Below, piece after piece: positions 1 to 5,331 of a stretch of 6,257 nt of DNA; positions within the stretch are counted from its first letter, which is position 1, and each line of letters begins with the position of its first letter. The notes beneath the pieces were generated by a model that saw only the letters and a list, made by a program, of their open reading frames with translations, did not search any database and was not told the DNA's origin. Where the stretch lies: assembly GCA_027592155.1 (NCBI GenBank), contig JAQCKY010000150.1, forward strand, positions 1 to 6,257, given 5' to 3'. This stretch comes from Pseudomonadota bacterium (GTDB lineage: Bacteria > Pseudomonadota > Alphaproteobacteria > Rhodospirillales > UBA2165). A program made the position numbers and the translations under genes.

Positions 1-1
1 G

Positions 2-418
2 GATTCCGATTGGGACCGGCCATGGCCTTGGACAATTGCCCTACCGCGTATTCCACAGGGAAACGGAAACCTGGGTGACAAAATGGCGAGAGCCATCCGG
101 GGCGCATCCCCGGGGCCCGTCATTATTATCGGAACAGACGTACCGGCGATTCGCCCGCTACATATCCATCGGGCTTTCAAAGCATTAGGTCGGCACGATG
201 CGGTATTTGGGCCTGCCGCCGACGGCGGTTATTGGCTTGTCGGTGTCAGCCCCCGTGGACGGCGGTTCGATCTCTTCCGCGATGTCCGGTGGTCGACCGA
301 ACACGCCCTCGCAGACACGATGAAAAATCTGGGCAACACGCCCAAGACCGCGCTATTGGAAACGCTCGAAGATATTGACGACGCGGCGTCGCTTCGCCGG
401 TGGCGCAATCGCGGATAA
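2..418 (+). CDS. TIGR04282/DUF2064 family glycosyltransferase-like protein, C-terminal part (5' partial)
   Basis: The frame is open from the first full codon at position 2 to the TAA at 416-418, giving 138 residues. The family usually has about 200, so roughly the first 60-70 residues lie left of the window. Visible family marks, in order, are a QGNGNLGDKM block (family form roughly QGxGDLGxRM), a hydrophobic strand ending in GTDVPAI (family GSDxPxL), the signature FGPAADGGYWLVGV, a WSTEHAL segment, and a final acidic LEDIDD. This is the MobA-like Rossmann nucleotidyl/glycosyltransferase fold. Members often sit beside a TIGR04283 glycosyltransferase or radical-SAM genes, but the true substrate is not established. 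An ATG at 83 is internal, because conserved sequence continues upstream of it. In the first block Asn stands where the family usually has Asp. It is probably unrelated to the downstream TRAP operon, which has its own promoter region. The family call is firm; the function is not. Confidence 0.88.
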   Translation, partial: DSDWDRPWPWTIALPRIPQGNGNLGDKMARAIRGASPGPVIIIGTDVPAIRPLHIHRAFKALGRHDAVFGPAADGGYWLVGVSPRGRRFDLFRDVRWSTEHALADTMKNLGNTPKTALLETLEDIDDAASLRRWRNRG

Positions 419-432
419 CTTCTTCGACCAGC

Positions 433-451
433 GGCAATCAATTGACTTGCC
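433..451. promoter_or_regulatory. Nested palindrome, candidate operator over the dctP promoter -35 box
   Basis: The arms GGCAA (433-437) and TTGCC (447-451) flank a perfect 8-bp palindrome TCAATTGA (438-445), with a single unpaired C at 446. The element overlaps the candidate -35 hexamer TTGACT (442-447). That is where a repressor dimer would block RNA polymerase. No regulator gene is visible in the window to assign to it, so the operator role is inference. Confidence 0.4.
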
Positions 452-472
452 CCCTAACCGCCTCTGTATGCT
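442..472 (+). promoter_or_regulatory. Candidate sigma70-type promoter of the dctPQM operon
   Basis: A -35-like TTGACT lies at 442-447, matching five of the six consensus bases. The best -10-like hexamer is TATGCT at 467-472, with four of six matches. The spacer is 19 nt, longer than the optimal 17. Transcription would begin near 479-482, leaving a leader of about 90 nt before dctP. The position, just after the previous gene's stop and ahead of a three-gene operon, supports it. The weak -10 and long spacer keep confidence moderate. Confidence 0.42.
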
Positions 473-492
473 ATCTTTTGTTCGGATGGCAA

Positions 493-526
493 ACAGTGCA
501 GCTAACCAATAAATTCAATGCACTGT
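493..526 (+). promoter_or_regulatory. Inverted repeat / potential stem-loop in the dctP leader
   Basis: ACAGTGCA at 493-500 is repeated as its exact reverse complement TGCACTGT at 519-526. The arms are 8 bp, the loop is 18 nt, and the centres are 26 bp apart. It lies downstream of the predicted start of transcription and upstream of the ribosome binding site. It could be a leader RNA hairpin or a pair of half-sites for a DNA-binding regulator. The large A/T-rich loop makes the operator reading at least as likely as the hairpin. Confidence 0.4.
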
Positions 527-558
527 GACTCAGAGAGGCCCTCATCGTTAAAATTTAT

Positions 559-565
559 AAGGGAG
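559..565 (+). promoter_or_regulatory. Ribosome binding site of dctP
   Basis: AAGGGAG at 559-565 is a good Shine-Dalgarno match, 8 nt before the ATG at 574. It fixes the dctP start. It is much better than the sites before dctQ and dctM, which fits the high expression expected for a periplasmic binding protein. Confidence 0.8.
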
Positions 566-573
566 ACAAATCA

Positions 574-1572
574 ATGTTGAAGAAGTACGGACTTATTCTC
601 GGCGCAAGCGCCGCCGCTCTACTCGTATCCACCACCGGTCAAATAGCAGCACCCGCAAGCGCGGCGGAAGTGACGCTGCGCGGCGCCAGCTGCTTCCCGA
701 TCGGTTCCCCGCCGTCCCGCGACTTTGAAGGGTTTGTCAAAGATATCAATGCGAAAGGCAAAGGCGTCGTAAAAATTGACCTCATCGGTGGCGCGCCGGC
801 CATCGGCAACAATTTGACATTAACCCAGAAAATGTCCCGGGGCGCTTATGACCTCGTCGGCTGCACCGAGGCTTATTTCGGGAACGTGATACCCGAGGCA
901 CCGGTTCTTCGGTTCGCCGAGCGCACTTGGGCGGAGCTCCGACAAAACGGTGGCCTCGCCTATGTACAGAAACTCCTCGCCGAAAAGAACATCCATTATT
1001 TAGCCCGGCATGGCGATTTCGGCCCCTTCCATCTTTGGCTGAAGGATCCGATCAAAGCGCCGGATCTCAAAGGCTTGCACCTCCGCGTCGCGCCGGTCTA
1101 CACGGCTTTCTTCAAAGCACTTGGTGCAACGACCCAGAACTCGAACCTTCCTCAGGTCTATACCTATATGGAGAACGGTACGGTCCAAGGTTATGGCTGG
1201 CCGGCCGCCGCCTGGGTGCCAAGCTGGGCAAAAGTCACCGGATATAAAGTGGAGCCGGGCTTCTACTCCTCCGCACTGCACACGCTGATCAACAAGAAGA
1301 AATGGGATAGCCTGACAAGCGCACAGCGCGACTTCCTCACCAAAATGGGCGCGGATATCGAAGCCGCGACGGAGCCCTCCACAAGTAAGAAACTCGCAGA
1401 CATGCTCACCAAAGAAAATGCGATGCGGGCCAGCCAGGGTATGAAGGTCATTACCTTCACAGGCGCCGACCGCGAGAAATGGCTTTCAACGGCCAAAAAG
1501 GCCGGTTGGGACGAAGTTCTGCAACGGAGCCCGAAGCATGGCCCAGAACTGATGAAGCTCTTCACGAAATAG
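574..1572 (+). CDS. dctP: TRAP transporter solute-binding protein, DctP family
   Basis: This is the periplasmic substrate-binding subunit of a tripartite ATP-independent periplasmic transporter. At 332 residues it has the usual family length. Residues 1-30 form a Sec signal peptide: basic MLKK start, hydrophobic core, and an ASA cleavage site (A28-S29-A30) before AEV. The second half shows the family core: DLKGLHLRVAP (about 164-174), in which R171 matches the conserved arginine that binds a ligand carboxylate, followed by ALGA (182-185), and VYTYMENGTVQGYGWP (195-210) in place of the usual ExYxALQxGxVDG. The family glutamate and the D of VDG are not kept literally (TVQG), so this is a divergent subfamily. 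The ligand cannot be read from sequence; carboxylates, 2-oxo acids or other organic anions are all possible. It is the first gene of the operon, with a strong ribosome binding site, and is followed by a stem-loop before dctQ. Confidence 0.93.
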   Translation: MLKKYGLILGASAAALLVSTTGQIAAPASAAEVTLRGASCFPIGSPPSRDFEGFVKDINAKGKGVVKIDLIGGAPAIGNNLTLTQKMSRGAYDLVGCTEAYFGNVIPEAPVLRFAERTWAELRQNGGLAYVQKLLAEKNIHYLARHGDFGPFHLWLKDPIKAPDLKGLHLRVAPVYTAFFKALGATTQNSNLPQVYTYMENGTVQGYGWPAAAWVPSWAKVTGYKVEPGFYSSALHTLINKKKWDSLTSAQRDFLTKMGADIEAATEPSTSKKLADMLTKENAMRASQGMKVITFTGADREKWLSTAKKAGWDEVLQRSPKHGPELMKLFTK

Positions 1573-1590
1573 CTTCTCCGAATAGGGGAA

Positions 1591-1621
1591 CGGGAATGCG
1601 GACCCTAAATCTGCATTCCCG
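1591..1621 (+). promoter_or_regulatory. Intercistronic stem-loop between dctP and dctQ
   Basis: The segment 1591-1601 pairs with 1611-1621. Nine pairs are perfect (CGGGAATGC with GCATTCCCG), followed inward by a G-U and a G-C pair, giving 11 bp around a 9-nt loop. It begins 18 nt after the dctP stop. No U-run follows (the next bases are GTACCTCTATCC), so it is not a classical intrinsic terminator. Comparable hairpins after binding-protein genes in transport operons stabilise the upstream mRNA or partly stop transcription, so that the binding protein is made in excess over the permease. That role is inferred here. Confidence 0.65.
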
Positions 1622-1674
1622 GTACCTCTATCCGCCGATAAGCCGATAATAAGAACCACTAGACGGACAGCGTC

Positions 1675-2205
1675 ATGCGCTCCCCTCTCGATACCCTTGA
1701 GGCCGCCTTCAACCGGGTGACGGTTTTTTTTGCCGCCCTGGTCGCCATTTCCATCGGCCTGATCGCCCTGTTGATACCCCTTAATCTGTTCCTGGTAAAA
1801 ACCGGACTTGGAAGCATCTGGTGGCTCTTCGAGGGGGTCGAATATACCCTCTATTTCGGGCTGTTCTTGGGCGCGCCTTGGGTCTTACAACAAGGCGCTC
1901 ATGTCAAAGTCGACGTATTGGTAACCGCCCTCTCACCCAAATCTGCCGCAATGCTGGAACGTTGCATGGACATCTTCGCGGTGGGACTTTGCTTACTTCT
2001 TGGTTTTTACGGCACCCGCGCGACGATCATCGAATTCATCGACGGGACAATGCCTGATAAAGACCTCCGGATTGCAAACTGGATCATTCTCTCCGCCTTC
2101 GTCCTCGCCTTCCTCATGCTGGCCATTGAATTTTTGTTTCGCATGAGATCCGAGCGAGTCCTGAAGATCGACAAGGAAGTCGTCACGGCCGACGCGGGGT
2201 TTTAA
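1675..2205 (+). CDS. dctQ: TRAP transporter small permease, DctQ family
   Basis: This is the small membrane subunit that pairs with DctM in the inner membrane and helps dock the loaded DctP. It has 176 residues, normal for the family. Four hydrophobic helices can be read at about residues 16-40, 53-72, 97-120 and 134-155, with a charged C-terminal tail. The family's most conserved stretch, a glycine-histidine-aspartate loop after helix 2, is present as QQGAHVKVDVL (72-82). The ATG at 1675 is the first possible start, because an in-frame TAG lies at 1660-1662. Its Shine-Dalgarno is poor (GACGGAC at best), in line with low expression relative to dctP. It is separated from dctP by 102 nt containing a stem-loop, and from dctM by only 3 nt. 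Confidence 0.92.
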   Translation: MRSPLDTLEAAFNRVTVFFAALVAISIGLIALLIPLNLFLVKTGLGSIWWLFEGVEYTLYFGLFLGAPWVLQQGAHVKVDVLVTALSPKSAAMLERCMDIFAVGLCLLLGFYGTRATIIEFIDGTMPDKDLRIANWIILSAFVLAFLMLAIEFLFRMRSERVLKIDKEVVTADAGF

Positions 2206-2208
2206 TCC

Positions 2209-3654
2209 ATGGAATGGTATCTTGCCTTCGCCTTGTTGCTCGGAACCGTGTGTACGGCGATGTTCCTCGGACTGCCCGTGGCTTTGGCATTTTTTACCGC
2301 CAACGTCCTCGGCACATTCCTCTTTATCAACGGCGATGTCGGCCTGGTTTTTATGGCCATCGAGTTCAACAGCGCCATCAGTTTTACCCTGGCCCCGATC
2401 GCGCTGTTCCTGTTGATGGGCGAAATTTTGCTGCAGACCGGTGTCGCCTTCAAAGCCATTGGCGCTATCGACCGTATGATTTCCCGCCTGCCGGGGCGGC
2501 TGTCCGTCGTCTCAATCATCGGCGGAACCATATTCTCATCTCTGTCCGGCTCGACCATCGCCAATACCGCCATCCTCGGTTCGGTCCTGCTGCCCGACAT
2601 GATGAAGCGGGGCTATCAGCCGACCATCGCCATGGGACCGATCATGGCCGTGGGCGGCATCGCCATGCTGATCCCGCCATCCGCCCTGGCGGTCTTATTG
2701 GCCAGTTTAGCGGAACAGTCTGTCGCACAACTTCTGATCGCCGGAATTGTCCCCGGCATATTGATGGCAGTGCTGTTTTTCGTTTATGTCGTTGGCCGCT
2801 GCATCATCAATCCTGACTTGGCGCCCAGCTATACTCCCGATGAGAGCCATCTGGATATCCCCATCACCGTCGCCGTAAACTGGCGCGGCAAGGCGCTGGT
2901 TTCTTGTACCTATAACGGGCGCTCCTTGCGTTTCGTCAATCGGATCCTGCCCTTCTTGGTTTATATCCTGCCCTTGCTGATTATATTTGTCGTCGTCGTC
3001 GGCAGCATCTTTTTCAAGATCGCCGCGCCGACCGAGGCCGCGGCGCTCGGCAGCCTGGCATCCTTAGCGGCATGCTATTTTTTCAAGCTTTTCAATCGGA
3101 CCATCACCATAACCGGTATCGACGGCGCCAACTTTACCTGGCGGGCCATCGCCAAATCCCTGATGGAAACCGCCAAGGTAAACACGATGATCCTGTTCAT
3201 CATCGCCGGCTCCCTGGTGTTCAGTCAGGCCCTCTCCAATTCAGGTGCCACAGACGGGCTTTTAGAAGCGATCACCGCCCTCAATCTCACACCCTTGACG
3301 GTCGTGGTCTTCATGATGTTGGTGCTTCTGTTCCTCGGCGCCTTCATGGATCAGGTCAGCATGCTGCTGCTTACGCTGCCCTTCTTCCTTTTGGGTTCAT
3401 CATCATTCCAAGTGGTGTTCAACATCGATGTTGTCTGGCTGATGGTCCTGATGCTGATCACCATGGAAATCAGCCTGCTCACCCCGCCCTTCGGCCTCTT
3501 GCTCTATGTCATGAAGGGAATCGCACCGGTCGGGATCACCCTTGGGGCCGTCGTCCGGTCGGCCATGCCGTTCATTTTGATCGAGCTCGCTGTCCTGGCA
3601 CTCTTGGTCGCTGTGCCCGAGATCGCCACCTGGCTGCCCAAACACGTGAACTAG
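2209..3654 (+). CDS. dctM: TRAP transporter large permease, DctM family
   Basis: This is the polytopic inner-membrane subunit that moves the substrate, driven by a sodium gradient in characterised TRAP systems. Family blocks in order are FLGLPVALAF (19-28), the glycine/serine-rich FSSLSGSTIANTAILGS (109-125) followed by LLPDMMKRGY (127-136), IPPSAL (155-160), PTEAAALGS (274-282), LGAFMDQVSMLLLTLP (376-391) and LLTPPFGLLLYVMKG (423-437). The protein is 481 residues, about 50 longer than the usual 425-430. Much of the excess lies in a polar segment at about residues 200-245, before the helix beginning near 247. The ATG follows the dctQ stop by 3 nt, which suggests translational coupling; only a distant GGGG serves as ribosome binding site. 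Its TAG stop (3652-3654) overlaps the stop of the convergent gene. No terminator follows directly. Confidence 0.95.
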   Translation: MEWYLAFALLLGTVCTAMFLGLPVALAFFTANVLGTFLFINGDVGLVFMAIEFNSAISFTLAPIALFLLMGEILLQTGVAFKAIGAIDRMISRLPGRLSVVSIIGGTIFSSLSGSTIANTAILGSVLLPDMMKRGYQPTIAMGPIMAVGGIAMLIPPSALAVLLASLAEQSVAQLLIAGIVPGILMAVLFFVYVVGRCIINPDLAPSYTPDESHLDIPITVAVNWRGKALVSCTYNGRSLRFVNRILPFLVYILPLLIIFVVVVGSIFFKIAAPTEAAALGSLASLAACYFFKLFNRTITITGIDGANFTWRAIAKSLMETAKVNTMILFIIAGSLVFSQALSNSGATDGLLEAITALNLTPLTVVVFMMLVLLFLGAFMDQVSMLLLTLPFFLLGSSSFQVVFNIDVVWLMVLMLITMEISLLTPPFGLLLYVMKGIAPVGITLGAVVRSAMPFILIELAVLALLVAVPEIATWLPKHVN

Positions 3655-4436
3655 AGAAGCTCGTAACCCGACTTTTGGCTCCCCGCCGCGCGAACCAAAG
3701 AGAACCAGACGGAATCCAGCATTTCGGTCCCCGAGACCCCAACCGCCGGCTGACGTTTTTCGGTGCGGACATAGCCGCCGTCCTTGCCCCAGGCCTCGAC
3801 CTCGGCAATCGCCACATCGAGGTCCGGATCGCATATCAAACAAGCCTCGCACGCATCGAGACCAGTTGAGACCAAGGCGCAGGTGATCATCGTATTAACA
3901 TTGCGCGGAAATTTCTCTCCGATCCCCCGCGCCGGCCCATCATAAAGAACGGTCTTACCAGTGATTTCAGATGCGTCGAACCCACTATCGGCAAAATCGA
4001 TGTTGTCCGGGTGTTTGCGAAATGTAATCCGCACCCGTTCCCAAGCATCGGGACGCATGGCTAAGGCCTCGCCGCCGATTAACGCCCCCGCCCCCAGAAT
4101 TAAGCGATGACCATTCTTCTTGGCCGATGCCAGAAGTCTCCCCCGTAAAACATCATCGGTGAGGGCTGTAACCGACAAAGGCATATAGTCGGAACAGGCA
4201 AAAATATCGGCGCCATGCTGCTGCGTCACCGAGGGATGCGCGACCTCGACAATGATATCGGGGTGCCGCGCCGCCGCGTCCCCGAGCGCCGTCAAACAAT
4301 ACTCCGGTGCCAAATTATCCAGCGCGCCGCCGCTCCGGTTGTACACAAAAGCGACATCCATGCCGCTATCCGGCGCCATGATCCGGTCGGTCAGATAACG
4401 ACCGATATAGCCATATCCGATAATGCCGATTCGCAT
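3651..4436 (-). CDS. Aspartate dehydrogenase-like (DUF108 family) NAD(P)-dependent oxidoreductase
   Basis: A 261-residue cytoplasmic protein with an N-terminal Rossmann fold. The dinucleotide motif GYGYIG is at residues 7-12, and the VEVAHPSVTQQHGADI stretch (63-78) matches the VExAxxxAV region of aspartate dehydrogenases. Next come GAGALIGGEAL (115-125), where the family has SGAIGGLDA, and FPRNVNTMITCAL (176-188), matching the diagnostic FPKNxNVAATxA block. Characterised members (Archaeoglobus fulgidus, Thermotoga maritima) oxidise L-aspartate to iminosuccinate. Their catalytic histidine lies in an NxHE motif after a conserved ADP/ADE. Here the equivalent stretch, CDPDLDVAIAEVEAWG (202-217), has Ala211 at the histidine and Ala209 at the asparagine. 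The fold is confident, but aspartate dehydrogenase activity is doubtful and the substrate may differ. It follows the histidine kinase by 5 nt, so the two are probably co-transcribed. Its start has only a weak AGG upstream, suggesting coupling. Its TAG overlaps the dctM stop. Confidence 0.82.
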   Translation of the reverse strand: MRIGIIGYGYIGRYLTDRIMAPDSGMDVAFVYNRSGGALDNLAPEYCLTALGDAAARHPDIIVEVAHPSVTQQHGADIFACSDYMPLSVTALTDDVLRGRLLASAKKNGHRLILGAGALIGGEALAMRPDAWERVRITFRKHPDNIDFADSGFDASEITGKTVLYDGPARGIGEKFPRNVNTMITCALVSTGLDACEACLICDPDLDVAIAEVEAWGKDGGYVRTEKRQPAVGVSGTEMLDSVWFSLVRAAGSQKSGYELL

Positions 4437-4441
4437 GGGGC

Positions 4442-5236
4442 CTAAGCCGCTTGATGCATTGATCTGGGGAATTTCAGGGACATCCGCGTGCCTTGACCGG
4501 ATTCGCTCGTGATATCGAACGAACCGCCCAGGTCTGAGATCAGGGAATTGACAATATTTAGTCCCAATCCAGTTCCCTTATCGCCGTGAGGCGACGTGCC
4601 TTTTTTGCCCCGCTGCAAAATGTCGATAATCTGTGCCAGCGGAATACCGGCACCGGAATCCCGGATCACCAGAACCACGGCATCTTCTGCATCATCGAGC
4701 GCGGCACTGATTGTCACTTTACCACCCGACGGTGTGAACTTAATTGCATTGGTGACAAGATTGGTCAGGCAGCGATAAACCGGCGTAAACATCGTGTTTA
4801 TGACCGGAAACTCCGGCGCGACCTCGCTCTCGAGGTTTACCGCCCGCTCGGTGGCCATATAGTCGAATTGGGTAACGACCTCCGCGATCATCGCGCTGAC
4901 ATCGACCTCCTCGACTTGCATCGCGCCGCTGACATGGCCCGCCTCATCGGTGCCCATCCCCAACAAGCCGTTGCAAATTCCAACAGCGCGAAGGGCCGAA
5001 CGTTGAATGACGTCCAGATACTCATCGACCACCTCAGGCGCCAAGTCATTACCGCGCATCAGCTGGCTGAAACCCATGATGGGGCCAATCGCACCCTTGA
5101 TGTCATGAGCGTGGTCGCTCAGACGCTCGCGAACCGACTCTTCTAAGGAAGCCTTTTCTGCGATTACGCGTTTCAGCGCCGCCTCGGCAGCACGCAGAGC
5201 CTCTTTTCCCTGGTCCTTAGATGAATTTGAACTCAT
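4442..5236 (-). CDS. Soluble sensor histidine kinase (HisKA + HATPase_c)
   Basis: I chose the ATG at 5236 (264 residues) because AGGACAGG lies 7 nt upstream; a TTG at 5257 would add seven residues but has no such site. The N-terminus (about 5-42) is charged and alanine/glutamate-rich, probably a coiled coil. The dimerisation/phosphoacceptor helix follows, with the H box HAHDIKGAIGPIMGFSQLM; His44 is the likely phosphorylation site. The ATP-binding domain is complete: N box CLTNLVTNAIKFTP (156-169), G1 DSGAGIP (193-199), and G2 DKGTGLGLNIV (219-229). There is no transmembrane helix and no recognisable PAS, GAF or HAMP domain, so the input must come from inside the cell or from a partner protein. 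No response regulator gene is visible, so in this window it is an orphan. It is the promoter-proximal gene of an operon with the aspartate-dehydrogenase-like gene. It could also act as a phosphotransfer or partner-controlled kinase. Confidence 0.9.
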   Translation of the reverse strand: MSSNSSKDQGKEALRAAEAALKRVIAEKASLEESVRERLSDHAHDIKGAIGPIMGFSQLMRGNDLAPEVVDEYLDVIQRSALRAVGICNGLLGMGTDEAGHVSGAMQVEEVDVSAMIAEVVTQFDYMATERAVNLESEVAPEFPVINTMFTPVYRCLTNLVTNAIKFTPSGGKVTISAALDDAEDAVVLVIRDSGAGIPLAQIIDILQRGKKGTSPHGDKGTGLGLNIVNSLISDLGGSFDITSESGQGTRMSLKFPRSMHQAA

Positions 5237-5331
5237 GCATCTACCTGTCCTCGGCAATCGGTCAAACTTACACTATCGGATCATTGATAACCTGTTTATG
5301 ACTATCGTTGAAGGCAGTTATCAGTTGAATC
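5237..5331. promoter_or_regulatory. Divergent intergenic region with an inverted repeat
   Basis: These 95 bases separate the kinase operon (minus strand) from the serine hydrolase gene (plus strand), so both promoters should lie here or run into the neighbouring gene. It is more A/T-rich than its surroundings. TGATAAC (5285-5291) recurs as its exact reverse complement GTTATCA (5317-5323). The centres are 32 bp apart, close to three helical turns, a geometry suited to a regulator binding two half-sites on one face. I could not fix convincing -35/-10 pairs in either direction. Confidence 0.4.
5244..5251 (-). promoter_or_regulatory. Ribosome binding site deciding the histidine kinase start
   Basis: Read on the minus strand, AGGACAGG is followed by 7 nt and then the ATG at 5236-5234. 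This supports the ATG over the upstream in-frame TTG at 5257-5255. Confidence 0.65.

Noticed and set aside
539..563. Possible CCCT/AGGG pairing that would hide the dctP ribosome binding site
   Set aside because: Only four base pairs across a 17-nt A/T-rich loop. Too weak to call a riboswitch or translational control element.
1591..1621. Reading the dctP-dctQ stem-loop as a full intrinsic terminator
   Set aside because: No U-run follows the stem, and dctQ and dctM downstream lack another convincing promoter in the 50 nt before dctQ. An mRNA-stabilising or attenuating role fits better.
3072..3869. Plus-strand open frame of about 265 codons across the end of dctM and into the opposing gene
   Set aside because: It overlaps clearly coding DctM in another frame and the dehydrogenase-like gene on the other strand. 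Its composition is rich in His, Arg and Pro with no recognisable domain, so it is a shadow of GC-rich coding sequence.
4586..5146. Plus-strand open frame of 186 codons
   Set aside because: It lies entirely opposite the histidine kinase, whose H, N, G1 and G2 boxes are intact. The plus-strand translation shows no family features.
5255..5257. TTG as the start of the histidine kinase
   Set aside because: The downstream ATG at 5236 has a well-placed AGGACAGG, and the seven extra residues add nothing conserved.
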